Positions 25,608 to 35,933 of a stretch of 64,000 bases of DNA are shown piece by piece. The translations under genes and the position numbers were made by a program. The notes under the pieces were generated by a model, which saw only the letters and a list, made by a program, of their open reading frames with translations, made no database searches and was not told the DNA's origin. The stretch's first letter is position 1. Each line of letters begins with the position of its first letter. Source of the DNA: DATADW01 sp963733905 (GTDB taxonomy: Bacteria > Actinomycetota > Acidimicrobiia > Spongiisociales > DATADW01). The stretch covers positions 1-64,000 of the forward strand of contig CAVTEU010000019.1 in the NCBI GenBank assembly GCA_963733905.1. The letters run 5' to 3'.

Positions 25608-28307
25608 ATGGCCCTCGACCCCTTCGGTGCCGCCAAGAAGATCACCACCCCGCTCGGTGAGCGCAACATCCACCGCCTCGATGCCCTCGGGGATGTTGAG
25701 CGCCTCCCCTACTCGATCAAGGTCCTGCTCGAGGCGGCGCTGCGTCATCTCGACGGCCACCTGGTGACCGAATCCGACGTGCGAGCCCTTGCCGATTACG
25801 ACGCAACGGCGGTAGGCGAGGTGGAGATCCCATTCATCCCCGGACGGGTGGTCCTCCAGGACTTCACCGGTGTGCCGGCCATGGTCGACCTCGCTGCGAT
25901 GCGCTCCGCAGTGGTGAGGATGACCGGCGACGAGGCCAGCGCCACCAAGATCAACCCCTTGGTCCCATGCGACCTGGTCATCGATCACTCGGTCCAGGTC
26001 GACGCCTTCAACTCCGGCATGGCGCTGACGATCAACGCCGAGCGCGAGTTCGAACGCAACAAGGAGCGGTACGAGTTCCTCAAGTGGGGACAGTCGGCGT
26101 TCAGCAACTTCAGGGTGGTCCCGCCGGCCACCGGCATCGTCCATCAGGTGAACCTGGAATACCTAGCCCGGGTGGTCTGGGACCACGAAGGCGCGCTTTA
26201 CCCCGACAGCCTGATCGGCACCGACTCGCACACCACGATGATCAACGGACTCGGCGTCCTCGGGTGGGGGGTCGGTGGGATCGAAGCCGAGGCGGCGATG
26301 CTCGGCCAGCCCCTGTCGATGCTCATCCCGGACGTGGTCGGGTTCCGGCTCACCGGCAAGCTTCCCGAAGGCTCCACCGCCACCGACCTGGTTTTGCGGA
26401 TCACCCAGATGCTCCGAGAGCACGGCGTGGTCGGCAAGTTCGTCGAGTTCCACGGGCCTGGGCTGGCCGAGATGCCGGTGGCCAACCGGGCGACGATCGG
26501 CAACATGGCGCCCGAATACGGCGCCACCGTCGGGTTCTTCCCGGTCGACGAGCAGGTGCTTGCCTACCTGCGGCTAACCGGGCGCGACGAGGATCTGATC
26601 GAGACGGTCGAGCAGTACTACCGCGAGCAGGGGATGTGGCGGGATGACAGCCGTGACATCACCTACAGCGCCGAACTCACCCTCGACCTCGGCTCGGTCG
26701 TGCCGTCGCTCGCCGGGCCTACCCGCCCCCAGGACCGCGTCCCGCTAACGGAGATGAAGAGCGGTTGGGAGTCGGACCTGGCCGGCCGGTTCGCCCGCCG
26801 GCCTGCCGGTGGCGAGGACGAATCGGGGGCGGTGGCGGTGCTCGAGCGGGCCAGGGTGGCGACCACGCTCGAAGGTGCCACCTTCCATCTCGATGACGGA
26901 GATGTCGTCATCGCCGCAATCACCTCGTGCACCAACACCTCCAACCCCGATGTGATGGTCGGCGCCGGCCTGGTGGCCCGCAAGGCGCGAGAGCGGGGCC
27001 TGACCCGCAAGCCCTGGGTCAAGACGTCGCTCGCTCCGGGGTCGAAAGTGGTGACCGAGTATCTGGAGCGCGCAGGGTTGATGGACGATCTCCAAGCGCT
27101 CGGGTTCTACCTGGTCGGCTATGGGTGCACGACGTGCATCGGCAACTCCGGACCCCTCCCCGAGCCGATCTCCGATGCCATCGGACAAGGTGACCTGGTG
27201 GTCGCCTCGGTGCTCTCCGGCAACCGGAATTTCGAAGGACGAATCCACCCCGAGGTTCGGGCCAACTACCTCGCCTCACCCCCACTGGTGGTCGCATACG
27301 CCATCGCAGGATCGGTGGATATCGACCTGACAACCGAGCCGATCGGGACAGGCAGCGATGGCGAACCGGTGTACCTGCGCGACCTGTGGCCCAGCCAACA
27401 GGAGATCAGCGATGCGGTCTCCGCCAGCCTCGACCGTGACCAGTTCACCGAGCAATACGGCCAGGTCTTCCACGGATCGGACGAGTGGCGGGCGATCGAC
27501 ACCTCCGGTGGTGACATCTATCAATGGCGCGAGGAGAGCACCTACATCCAAGAGCCGCCCTTCTTCACCGACCTCCCGCCCGCACCACTGCCCATCGCAC
27601 CGATCAATGGCGCCCGGGTGCTGGTCAAGGTTGGTGACTCGGTGACCACCGATCACATCAGCCCGGCGGGTTCGATCAAGCCGGAGTCACCCGCCGGGGA
27701 GTACCTGATCGAGCGGGGTGTGAGCGTCGCCGACTTCAACAGCTACGGGTCACGCCGGGGCAACGATCGCGTGATGACAAGAGGCACGTTCGCCAACATC
27801 CGGGTGCGCAACGAGTTGGCGCCCGGGACCGAGGGCGGGTGGACCACCGACCTGCTCGACGGCGAGGTGAAGAGCGTCTACGAGGCGGCGATGCATTACC
27901 AGGAGGCCGGGGTGCCGCTGGTAGTGCTCGCCGGCAAGGACTACGGGATGGGCAGCTCGCGGGACTGGGCTGCGAAAGGGACGTTCCTGCTCGGGGCGCG
28001 CGCCGTCATCGCAGAGAGCTTCGAGCGGATCCACCGCTCGAACCTGGTGGGGATGGGCGTCCTCCCCCTCACCTATGCGCCGGGCGAGAGTGCCGAAACG
28101 CTCGGGCTCGACGGGACCGAGACATTTGACTTCGAAGTTGACGACGCGCTGGCCCCTCGCCAACCGGTCGCAGTGCGGGCTACGCGCGCCGACGGAGACG
28201 TGATCGAGTTCGTCGCCACCTGCAGGGTGGATACTCCGGTCGAGGTCGAGTACTACCGCAACGGGGGCATCCTCCACACCGTGCTGCGGAGGATGGCGGC
28301 GGGCTGA
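25608..28307 (+). CDS. acnA: Aconitate hydratase
   Basis: TCA-cycle enzyme interconverting citrate and isocitrate. 899 residues, intact, normal length for AcnA. Fe-S ligands lie in ITSCTNTSNP and GYGCTTCIGNSG. Other signatures: HSVQVD, the DSHTTMINGLGVLGWGVGG loop, VTTDHISPAGSI and the C-terminal swivel-domain motif KDYGMGSSRDWAAKG. It is the longest unbroken gene in the window. ATG 25608 follows the nucleotidyltransferase by 72 bp and probably has its own promoter. Confidence 0.97.
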   Translation: MALDPFGAAKKITTPLGERNIHRLDALGDVERLPYSIKVLLEAALRHLDGHLVTESDVRALADYDATAVGEVEIPFIPGRVVLQDFTGVPAMVDLAAMRSAVVRMTGDEASATKINPLVPCDLVIDHSVQVDAFNSGMALTINAEREFERNKERYEFLKWGQSAFSNFRVVPPATGIVHQVNLEYLARVVWDHEGALYPDSLIGTDSHTTMINGLGVLGWGVGGIEAEAAMLGQPLSMLIPDVVGFRLTGKLPEGSTATDLVLRITQMLREHGVVGKFVEFHGPGLAEMPVANRATIGNMAPEYGATVGFFPVDEQVLAYLRLTGRDEDLIETVEQYYREQGMWRDDSRDITYSAELTLDLGSVVPSLAGPTRPQDRVPLTEMKSGWESDLAGRFARRPAGGEDESGAVAVLERARVATTLEGATFHLDDGDVVIAAITSCTNTSNPDVMVGAGLVARKARERGLTRKPWVKTSLAPGSKVVTEYLERAGLMDDLQALGFYLVGYGCTTCIGNSGPLPEPISDAIGQGDLVVASVLSGNRNFEGRIHPEVRANYLASPPLVVAYAIAGSVDIDLTTEPIGTGSDGEPVYLRDLWPSQQEISDAVSASLDRDQFTEQYGQVFHGSDEWRAIDTSGGDIYQWREESTYIQEPPFFTDLPPAPLPIAPINGARVLVKVGDSVTTDHISPAGSIKPESPAGEYLIERGVSVADFNSYGSRRGNDRVMTRGTFANIRVRNELAPGTEGGWTTDLLDGEVKSVYEAAMHYQEAGVPLVVLAGKDYGMGSSRDWAAKGTFLLGARAVIAESFERIHRSNLVGMGVLPLTYAPGESAETLGLDGTETFDFEVDDALAPRQPVAVRATRADGDVIEFVATCRVDTPVEVEYYRNGGILHTVLRRMAAG

Positions 28308-28361
28308 GCGCGCCGCTCGAGTCTCCGAGCGTGCATTCGTCCCGGCCGTTAGGTTTGGCTT

Positions 28362-28986
28362 GTGACCTCCGACTTCCGCGCCTGGCGGCCCCATCCATGG
28401 CATGGACTCGAGGTCGGGCCCGACCCGCCGCGGATCGTCACCGCCTACATCGAGATCACGCCCTTCGACCTGGTCAAGTACGAGGTGGACAAGACGACCG
28501 GGTATCTGCGGGTGGACCGTCCGCAACTCACCTCGAGCTCGCCCCCGGTGCTCTACGGGTTCATCCCACGGACCTATTGCGGTGACCGGGTGGCCAGCCT
28601 CTACCCGGAGGCGACCGGCGGAGACGGTGACCCGATGGACATCTGCGTCCTGTCCGAGCGCCCCATCGAGCGCGCCGACATCCTGCTCACCGCCCGCGTC
28701 GTTCGGGGGTCTGCGGATGATCGACCACGGCGAGGCCGACGACAAGATCGTCGCCGTGCTCAAGGACGACCCGATATGGAGCTCGGTGCGGGAGATGGAC
28801 GAGTTGCCGGTCACCCTCATGGACCGGCTGATCCACTACTTCGAGACCTACAAGCTGATCCCGGGCAAGCCGCCGACCACCGCGATCCGCGAGCGCTACG
28901 ACGCGGTCCACGCCTTCGCGGTCGTCGAGGCATCGATGGAGGACTACCGCGAGAGGTTCGGACCCGATGAGAAAGGAGACCGATGA
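28362..28986 (+). CDS. ppa: Inorganic pyrophosphatase (family I), one frameshift
   Basis: Hydrolyses pyrophosphate. Seen: the signature GDGDPMDICVLSE with three metal-binding aspartates, VKYEVDKTTGYLRVDR, YGFIPRTYCGD, and after the break LRMIDHGEADDKIVAVLKDD and HYFETYKLIPGK. An extra C in front of a five-G run near 28707 shifts the frame. As this enzyme is normally essential, that break is strong evidence that at least some frameshifts here are sequence errors. Starts at GTG 28362. About 207 residues. Confidence 0.92.
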
Positions 28987-29186
28987 GCATCCGGGTACGA
29001 CGGATATCAGAGGTCGGCGAATCTGGCGAACAGCGCGAACTGGCACTGGTGGAGCGGGAAGAGGTGAAAAATACCCCCGCGCTCGGCTGGTGCCTGGAGG
29101 CGGAGACGGACACCGACTACATAGACAGGGATCGTTTCGTGGCCGTTCCCTGGTCGCAGTGGGCCGCCCGCCTCGGCCAGTTCTGA
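28983..29186 (+). CDS. Small hypothetical protein coupled to ppa
   Basis: 67-residue soluble, acidic protein that I do not recognise. It overlaps the ppa stop by 4 nt (ATGA) and is preceded by AAAGGAG, so it is very likely translated. The sequence (MSIRVRRISEVGESGEQREL, later WCLEAETDTDYIDRD and PWSQWAARLGQF) has several tryptophans and acidic residues but no cysteine pairs or membrane segment. Confidence 0.65.
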   Translation: MSIRVRRISEVGESGEQRELALVEREEVKNTPALGWCLEAETDTDYIDRDRFVAVPWSQWAARLGQF

Positions 29187-29270
29187 GTCGAAGCCCCGTG
29201 TGGGGGCTCTGACCAAAGAAGGTCAGAACCGCAACCGCCCGTAGTCACGGCCGTATGGGACACTCCATCG

Positions 29271-30206
29271 GTGGTTGATCTCGGCGGTCTCTCGGAGTCC
29301 TTGCGACAGCGGGTGGTGGCGTCGGCGACCGGGCCGTTTCAGCACGCCCCGTACCCACTCGCACGCACCCTCGCCTACCCGGGCGACCCGGGTTTGTTCG
29401 GACCCGGCTCGGTGAGTTGGACGGTGATCGGCGACGCCAGCACCTTCGCCGGCGGGATCAGGGCGCTGTTGGTGCAGGCGGCGCATCCCGAGGTGGTGGC
29501 CGGTGTCGCCGACCACTCCCGCTATCGGGAGGACCCGCTCGGCCGGTTGTCGCGCACCTCGGCGTACGTCACCGCCACCACCTACGGCGCCATCCCCGAG
29601 GTCGAGCATGCCGTGGATCTGGTGCGGCGGGCCCACCGGACCGTGGTCGGCACATCGCACCGCGGCAAGGCCTATACCGCCGATACCGCAGAGTTCGCCG
29701 CCTGGGTGCACAACGCACTCACCGATTCCTTCCTCGCCACCTACCAGACCTACGCACCCACTCCGCTGGCGGAACGAGACGCCGATCGGTTCGTCGAAGA
29801 GCAGACGAAGGTTGGGCGGCTGCTCGGCGCCGACCCGCTCCCCACCACGGCCCGCGAGTTGCGTCTGTGGATGGCGACACACCCGAGTGCCTCCCCTTCA
29901 CCGGGGATGGTCGAAGCTCTCTCCTTCCTCGAGTCGCCACCGCTGACCCCAGGAGTGCGCGCCGGTTACCAGGTCCTCTTCCATGCCGCGGTCTCCACGA
30001 TCCCCGCCCGGCTCCGGTCGGTGCTCGGTCTCTCCCCCCGCCCAGGTGCCCGCAGAGCGGGCCGAGCGGCGGTGGGGTTCCTCCGCTGGGCGTTGGGCGC
30101 CTCGCCCTCGTGGCACCTGGCTCTGGTCCGCACCGGATCGCCGATCCCACAAGGACTCTTCAGACAGCCGCTGCCGCTCGACAGGCTCGAGCAGCGCGCC
30201 TCCTGA
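29271..30206 (+). CDS. MpaB-family oxygenase (DUF2236)
   Basis: Member of the MpaB/rubber-oxygenase (latex-clearing-protein-like, DUF2236) superfamily, 311 residues, intact. Conserved: FGPGSVSWTVIGDASTFAGG, LVQAAHPEVVAGVADHSRYR with the likely heme-ligand histidine region, DPLGRLSRT, and later VRRAHRTVVGTS and YAADTAEF-like WVHNALTDSFL. Some family members are heme b oxygenases; the substrate here is unknown. GTG start. It lies upstream of, and may be unrelated to, paaA. Confidence 0.85.
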   Translation: MVDLGGLSESLRQRVVASATGPFQHAPYPLARTLAYPGDPGLFGPGSVSWTVIGDASTFAGGIRALLVQAAHPEVVAGVADHSRYREDPLGRLSRTSAYVTATTYGAIPEVEHAVDLVRRAHRTVVGTSHRGKAYTADTAEFAAWVHNALTDSFLATYQTYAPTPLAERDADRFVEEQTKVGRLLGADPLPTTARELRLWMATHPSASPSPGMVEALSFLESPPLTPGVRAGYQVLFHAAVSTIPARLRSVLGLSPRPGARRAGRAAVGFLRWALGASPSWHLALVRTGSPIPQGLFRQPLPLDRLEQRAS

Positions 30207-30244
30207 GGGCGCTGGACCGTGTAGCTTTGGTGACGGTTGACTAA

Positions 30245-30258
30245 CGAACGATCGTTCG
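30245..30258. promoter_or_regulatory. PaaR/TetR-type operator upstream of paaA
   Basis: CGAACGATCGTTCG is a perfect 14-bp palindrome centred 20.5 bp before the paaA start. The identical core lies at the same distance before paaC. It fits CNAACGNNCGTTNG, which I recall as the TetR-type PaaR operator form reported for Thermus. Confidence 0.85.
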
Positions 30259-30271
30259 CTACTTTCGGCTG

Positions 30272-31201
30272 ATGTCACCCGAGGACCGGTTCCAGGCGCT
30301 GCTCGATGCCGAGGAGAAGGTGGAACCTGCTGATTGGATGCCCGACGGGTACCGCAAGACGCTGATCCGTCAGATCGCCCAGCACGCCCACTCCGAGATC
30401 ATCGGGATGCAGCCCGAAGGGAACTGGATCACAAGGGCGCCCTCGCTGAAGCGCAAGGCGATCCTCATGGCCAAGGTGCAGGACGAGGCCGGGCACGGGC
30501 TCTACCTCTACTCGGCCGCCGAAACGCTGGGGATCAGCCGCGACGAGATGGTCGACCTGCTCCACCGGGGGCGTCACAAGTACTCGTCGATCTTCAACTA
30601 CCCCACCCTGTCGTGGGCGGACATGGGCACGATCGGCTGGCTGGTCGACGGTGCCGCCATCACCAACCAGGTGATGCTGACCAGGTGCTCCTACGGCCCT
30701 TACGCCAGGGCCATGGTGCGGATCTGCCGCGAGGAATCGTTCCACCAGCGGCAGGGATACGAGATCCTCATCGCGCTGTGCCGGGGCACCGAGGAGCAGA
30801 AGGCGATGGCGCAGGACTCCCTCGACCGTTGGTGGTGGCCATCGCTGATGATGTTCGGCCCACACGACTCGGCCTCGCCCCACTCCGAGCAGTCCACCGC
30901 ATGGAAGATCAAGCGGGTATCCAACGACGACCTCCGCCAGCAGTTCGTGGACATGACCGTCCCCCAGGCCGAGTACCTCGGGCTGACCATCCCCGACCCC
31001 GAACTGCGCTGGAACGAGGAGCGGGGGCACTATGACTTTGGCGAGATCGACTGGGACGAGTTCTGGGCGGTGGTGAAGGGGGACGGTCCGATGAATCGGG
31101 AGCGGATCGACCACAAGCGGCGCGCCTGGGATGAGGGCGCCTGGGTGCGCGAGGCGGCGGCCGCATACGCGGCTCGCCGGGAGACCGCAGCCACGGCATG
31201 A
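30272..31201 (+). CDS. paaA: 1,2-phenylacetyl-CoA epoxidase catalytic subunit PaaA
   Basis: Diiron oxygenase subunit that epoxidises the ring of phenylacetyl-CoA, the key step of aerobic phenylacetate breakdown. 309 residues, intact. Diiron ligand helices are visible: HAHSEIIGM, KVQDEAGHGLYLY (EXXH type) and CREESFHQRQGYE. FNYPTLSWADMGTIGWLVDG and DPELRWNEERGHYDFGEI are typical PaaA. The start lies 20 bp after the operator centre, so the leader is very short or absent. The stop overlaps paaB by 4 nt. The remaining subunits are 21 kb away. Confidence 0.96.
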   Translation: MSPEDRFQALLDAEEKVEPADWMPDGYRKTLIRQIAQHAHSEIIGMQPEGNWITRAPSLKRKAILMAKVQDEAGHGLYLYSAAETLGISRDEMVDLLHRGRHKYSSIFNYPTLSWADMGTIGWLVDGAAITNQVMLTRCSYGPYARAMVRICREESFHQRQGYEILIALCRGTEEQKAMAQDSLDRWWWPSLMMFGPHDSASPHSEQSTAWKIKRVSNDDLRQQFVDMTVPQAEYLGLTIPDPELRWNEERGHYDFGEIDWDEFWAVVKGDGPMNRERIDHKRRAWDEGAWVREAAAAYAARRETAATA

Positions 31202-31488
31202 CCGAACCCGGCGGCGGCTACCGCATGTGGGAGGTGTTCGTCCGACCCAGGCGCGGGTTGTCCTACGTCCACGCCGGCAGCCTCCACGCCCCCGACGCCG
31301 AGACCGCCCTCCAAGCCGGGCGCGACGTCTACTCGCGGCGCGGTGAGGCCGCCAGCATCTGGGTGGTTCCCTCCTCGGAGATCACCGCATCCGACCCAGA
31401 CGACTCGGTGGCCTTCTTCGATGTGATCGACAAGCCATACCGCCACGCCACGGCTTACGAGATCCCCGACGAAGTCGGCCAGATGTAG
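31198..31488 (+). CDS. paaB: 1,2-phenylacetyl-CoA epoxidase subunit PaaB
   Basis: Small subunit of the phenylacetyl-CoA epoxidase, 96 residues, intact. YRMWEVFVRPRRGLSYVHAG and the HAPDAETALQAGRDVYSRRGE stretch are characteristic, followed by SIWVVPSSEITAS. PaaB bridges PaaAC complexes. Overlaps paaA by 4 nt. The gene behind it is convergent, so this transcript ends after paaB, leaving paaCDE to a separate operon. Confidence 0.95.
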   Translation: MTEPGGGYRMWEVFVRPRRGLSYVHAGSLHAPDAETALQAGRDVYSRRGEAASIWVVPSSEITASDPDDSVAFFDVIDKPYRHATAYEIPDEVGQM

Positions 31489-31491
31489 CGG

Positions 31492-32123
31492 TCAAGATCG
31501 GAGGTGGGAGAGCACGGCCAAGACCCGGCGGTGACCGTCGGTGGGTAACAGGCCGAGCTTGGTGAAGATGCTGGCGATGTGTGATTCAACCGTCTTCTGC
31601 CGACGAAAAGCCGGTCACCGATCGCCTGGTTGGAGAGGCCCTCGGCCATCAGCGACAACACCTCTCGTTCGCGGTTGGTGAGCCGGTCGAGCGGATCCTC
31701 GACCCGGCGCCGGGAGACCAGCCTGCTCACGACCTCTCCATCGATCGCCGAGCCTCCGGTGCCGACTCGGCGCACTGCTTCGACGAAATCGTCCGTGTTG
31801 GCGACACGGTCCTTGAGCAGGTAGCCGATCCCGTCGGCCCTGTGCCGATGAGCTTCATGGCGTGATGGGTCTCGACGTACTGGGACAGCACCAGGACGCC
31901 GACCTCAGGGTGCTTGGTACGGATCTGCTGTGCCGCCACCGAGCCCCTCGTTGGTATGAGTTGGCGGCATCCGGATGTCGACGATGGCCACATCGGGAAC
32001 GTGGACGGCGACGAGGTTCAGCAGCGATGTGGCGTCACCGGCCTGGCCGACCACCTCGAACCCGGCGTTGGCGAGCAGACTTGCCGTGCCTTCACGGAAG
32101 AGCACCGAGTCGTCGGCGAGCAC
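31492..32123 (-). CDS. NarL/LuxR-type response regulator, heavily frameshifted
   Basis: Two-component response regulator. The receiver part starts at GTG 32123 with VLADDSVLFREGTASLLANA and holds the phosphoacceptor aspartate in PDVAIVDIRMPPT. The C-terminal LuxR helix-turn-helix reads LTNREREVLSLMAEGLSNQA, then after a break KTVESHIASIFTKLGL, ending with HRRVLAVLSHLRS at 31492. At least four frame changes occur (near 31950, 31850, 31620 and elsewhere). Its GTG overlaps the TAG that would end the kinase. Could be decayed, or damaged by sequence error. Confidence 0.75.
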
Positions 32124-33924
32124 TACCGCAAGGCAGCACCGCCACCACCCTGGTGCCGAATTCCGGTGTGCTGTCGATCGACAATGTCCCGCCGAGGGCG
32201 ACGACCCGGTCCTCGAGACCGCGCAGTCCGCTGCCTGCACCGGGTCGCACCGCCCCGCCGTCGTCGTGGACCTCGACCCGGAGGAGACCGTCGACGGAGG
32301 TGAACGACACCATTGCCTGCGAGGCGCCGGCGTGGCGAACGATGTTGGCTAGAGCTTCGGCGACGAGGAAGTACCCGGTGCCTCGACATGTCGGTGGGGA
32401 CGCGGCTAGTCAGACTCTGACGAGACGACGACCGGGATCGGCGAGTACCGCTCCGCCAGCGATTCCGCCGCTGCGACTAACCCCTCCTCGGTGAGCAGCG
32501 TCGGGATGGATACCCCGAGCTAGCTCGCGCAGCTCGGCCAGCGCCCGTCGCAGCTCTTCGGAGGCGTCAGCCAGCGTCGTTGCGAGCTCGGAGTCCCCTT
32601 CGACGACCAGCGACTGCGCCTGGCCGAGGGCGAGCGATAGCGCTCACCAGCCGCTGCTGCGCCCGTGGTGCAGATTCCGCTCGACCCGGCGCCGCTCGGC
32701 ATCGGCAGCGTCGACGAGGCGAACCCGCGATGCGCGCACCTCTTCGAGCTGGGCGAGCACCTCGGCGTGGAGACGCTCGTTCTCCAACGCCAGCCGAGCC
32801 ACGGCCGCGACCGCGTCGATCAGTTCGCGCTGTTCGGCCACCTCCGGGTTGAGAGCCAGCATCGCCAAAGGGGCGTCGTCGCCGTTGATCCGTGCTGACA
32901 GCCCGGCCCCCCGCCCAAGCGGGCTCGGATATCGGCAAACCGGCCTCGTCGACGTAGCCGGAGCCGTCTCGAACCGAAAAGGCGATGCCGAGACCGGGAT
33001 CACGCAATGCCCGAGCCAGTAGATAGCGAACACGGCCCGGACGCGGGTCGGCGGCGAGATCGACGGCTAGCCGCCCCACACCAACTGAGTCGAGGCGCAT
33101 GCCGAAAAGGCCGCGCCAGAAAGGCGAACGGCGTCAGCAGGAAGGCGACGTCGACGACCCATCCGGCGGCTTCCGCCGCCTCGAACGAGATCGGCAGGTA
33201 GCCCACAACAAGAAGGACAAGGATCAGGCCGGTGAGCGACCAGACCGGCAATGCGGTGCGCCGGGTCGAGGGCGAGGAACGGATCCATTGCCACACCACC
33301 ACCGACAAGAGGGCCACCGCTATGACAGCCCAGCCGTAGTAGTAGACCGCGTCCACGGCCACGGCCAGTTCATGATTCTCGATAACGGGTGGGAACGGTC
33401 CCGGACGCGGGCAGTCACATCCGACGTAGACCAGGGGGTCGTAGGTGAGGGCCGTTGCCAGGCCGCCGGCGAGGGTCCATGCCCAGGTGATCCCGACGAC
33501 GACACGAGCCGCAGGCCTTCATCGACACCCGGGAAAGAGAGAACGGCGTGGGTCCAAAACGGGGAGAAAAGGGCTCGGAGCCAGAACGCAGCGAAGGCGA
33601 GCCAGTACGACCGGAAGCCGGCGAGGGCCCCTGCGTATGAGGCAAAACCAGTGAGTACGAGGAGCGTGCCGGTGGCGATGTTCGGGTAGCGGGCCAGATG
33701 ATCAGACCGCAGCCGATGAAAGCTGAACCGGTGGCGACAGTGAGGAGGATGTCCGAGAGCGGGAAGCCGGATCTGGCGAGCAGCCAGCTCGCAAGGAGAG
33801 CGGCGGCTCCACCGACAGCAGCCACGACAGCGATCTCCCAACGGCGTCGGCGGACGAGCATGGCGGCACCGCCAGTGAGGCGCGAGTCAGCGTCAGCCGA
33901 GCCGACCGCGATGTCAGATGCCAC
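32123..33924 (-). CDS. Membrane histidine kinase (HisKA_3 type), heavily frameshifted
   Basis: Sensor kinase partner of the NarL-type regulator. GTG 33924 follows GGGAGGA. The N-terminal half has about six membrane segments (e.g. WEIAVVAAVGGAAALLASWLL, split over frames with ILLTVATGSAFIGCGLII, and AVIAVALLSVVVWQWI). Then comes a linker with a coiled helix (ALENERLHAEVLAQLEEVRA), the phosphoacceptor region ADAERRRVERNLHHG and an ATPase domain ending GLRGLEDRVVALGGTLSIDS and GTRVVAVLP. I count eight or more frame changes, making this the most damaged gene in the window. The signal sensed is unknown. Confidence 0.72.
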
Positions 33925-34095
33925 GTCTAATCCTCCCACCGCTACCCGCCGACCGGCATCCGGGTAGCCCCTGACCGGATGGGTAGGGGACTCCCGGGAG
34001 GCCGAACAGGGTCTGCTCTCTATCTGGCGGAAGACGGCGCCGATAACGTTAAGCCGCAACGGCCGTCGAGGGCCGCGGGAGTGAGAGAGGTAGGA

Positions 34096-35399
34096 ATGGG
34101 AGGAGCCACCGAGTATCGAGGGCGCGCAACAGCGTCTGGTCGTCGTCTTGGCAGGGGCTGGTCATCGCTGCATGCGGGTCGGAAGCGGCCACCGGTCCGG
34201 GATCCACACTTGCCGTTCCGGATGCGACAGGCACCTCGATGTCGCAGGGAGCCGAGGAAGTGATCTCACTGGAAGGGGGCGACCCGATCTCGGTGGCCCT
34301 ACTCGCCTGCATATCCGGTGATTACCCCCAGCTTGGTACGGACGCGATTCGTGCCTCAGAGATGGCAATCGAGGATCGATGGTCAGATCCAAGGTCGTCC
34401 GGTTCGGCTCGCTATGACCGAGGACGATCTGTGCAATGGTCCCGGTGGTCGGGCCGGAGCCGAGACGATCGTGTCGCATCCCGACATCGTCGGAGTGATC
34501 GGCTCAAGCTTCTCGGACGCCGCGGTCACAGCGGCGCCGATCGTGACCTCCACTGGACGGGTGCTGGTCTCGGGCACGACGGACTCGCCCCTCCTCACCT
34601 CGATCGGCGGCGAGCGCGGCGAGGAGTGGAACGAGGGCTACTTCACCACCACCGGGGGAGTGGCGTTCCAGGGTGACGCCGCGGGAGAATTCGCCGCCAA
34701 CGTCTTGGAGGCGGATACGGCGATCACGATCGCCTCCGCAGGTGACCTCTTTGCAGAAGCTACGGCACAGAGTTCGCCACAGCTTTGAGGCAGCAGGTGG
34801 AACGATCGCTGCTTCTTTGGCCGTCGGGCAAGAGGCGGCAGACATAACTGCACTCCTCCAACAGGCGGGCCGAGCTCAACCGGGAGTCATCTTCCTGACC
34901 GCATACGGGGAGACGCCGGACGATCGTCGACGAGATAGCGAAGGTGGACGGCTTGGCGCAGGCGGACTTGATCAGCTGGGGCTGGAACGTCTCGAACCCA
35001 TCCGACGAAGACATGTATCTCGGGTCGACGCGAACCGGCATGTACCACACGATTCCCCAGGACGTGACGCTCTCCCGATCGGAGGCTCGTGAGTTCAACG
35101 CCGACTACGAGCAGCGATATGGAGAGGAAGCGTTGACCCCATATGCCGAGTCGAACTACGACGCTGCCACGATCCTCCTCAATGCTATCGACCGGGCGGC
35201 TCGGCCTACCGGCGGAGGGATGACCGTCGATCTCGCCGAACTGAGGGAAGCGATGTACTCGACCGACCATCAGGGTGCCAGCGGGCACCTCGTCTGCGAC
35301 GAGTTCGGTGACTGCTCCGCTGCAGCGGTCGACGTTGTGCAGGACGAGACAGGCAGCGCCGACTTCGTCATCCAGGAGAGCTATCAGCGGAGCGAGTGA
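34096..35399 (+). CDS. Branched-chain amino acid-type substrate-binding lipoprotein, frameshifted
   Basis: Periplasmic-binding-protein type I lipoprotein. After frame correction the N terminus has a hydrophobic signal (RLVVVLAG) and a lipobox (VIAAC). The mature part shows DPISVALLACISGDYPQLG, VRLAMTEDDLCNGPGG, IVGVIGSSFSDAAVTAAPIV, VSGTTDSPLLTS and, in the last frame, LISWGWNVSNPSDEDMYLG and YAESNYDAATILLNAIDRA, all typical of LivJ-like proteins. About four frame changes. No permease or ATPase of this family is nearby; it is next to a two-component system, so it may serve as a sensory receptor. Start not certain. Confidence 0.75.
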
Positions 35400-35421
35400 G
35401 CGCGCAGCTCTGAGCCGGGCG

Positions 35422-35767
35422 TCAGGACGAGCGCGGAGAGACCGTTCCGACAGGTCGGCCTTGGAAATGAAGCCCCGCGGCAGAGGATGACTTCAACCTT
35501 CGGCCGTAGTCGGAGGCCTCACGGGTCGAGATCAGCACCACAGCCGCCGTGGGGCAGGTGACTGCGAGCCGGTCGGCGATGTCGAGTCCACTCATGTCGG
35601 GGAGCATCACGTCCAACAGCACCAGCTCGGGTGCCAACGCATCTGCGGCGAGTACTGCCGACGCCCCGTCGACGGCTTCTCCGACGACCTCATGACCCGC
35701 CCTCAAGGAGGATCCGGGCCCGGGCCCGGAAGCCTTGGTTGTCATCGACGATCAGGACCGTGGGCAT
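35422..35767 (-). CDS. Receiver-domain response regulator, frameshifted
   Basis: Receiver domain without a clear output domain, about 115 residues. ATG 35767 gives MPTVLIVDDNQGFRARARIL; after a break near 35700 the chain continues AGHEVVGEAVDGASAV, then APELVLLDVMLPDMSGLDIA with the phosphoacceptor aspartate, and VVLISTREASDYG. A second break near 35480 precedes GFISKADLS. The 3' end approaches the lipoprotein gene tail on the other strand. It could be a truncated LuxR-type regulator. Confidence 0.7.
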
Positions 35768-35933
35768 CGCGATTCATCCTCGCGCTTTCCACGAGCCACC
35801 GCCTCAGGGCACACCCTGACCCGCGGAAGTCGGGAGAGACCGTGGTCGATTCCATGGACCGCCCCGACGACGCCCAGCCGGATCCGAGGGACGATCGACT
35901 CGCTTCATCAGAGCGAAAGACAGGAGGTGTCTG

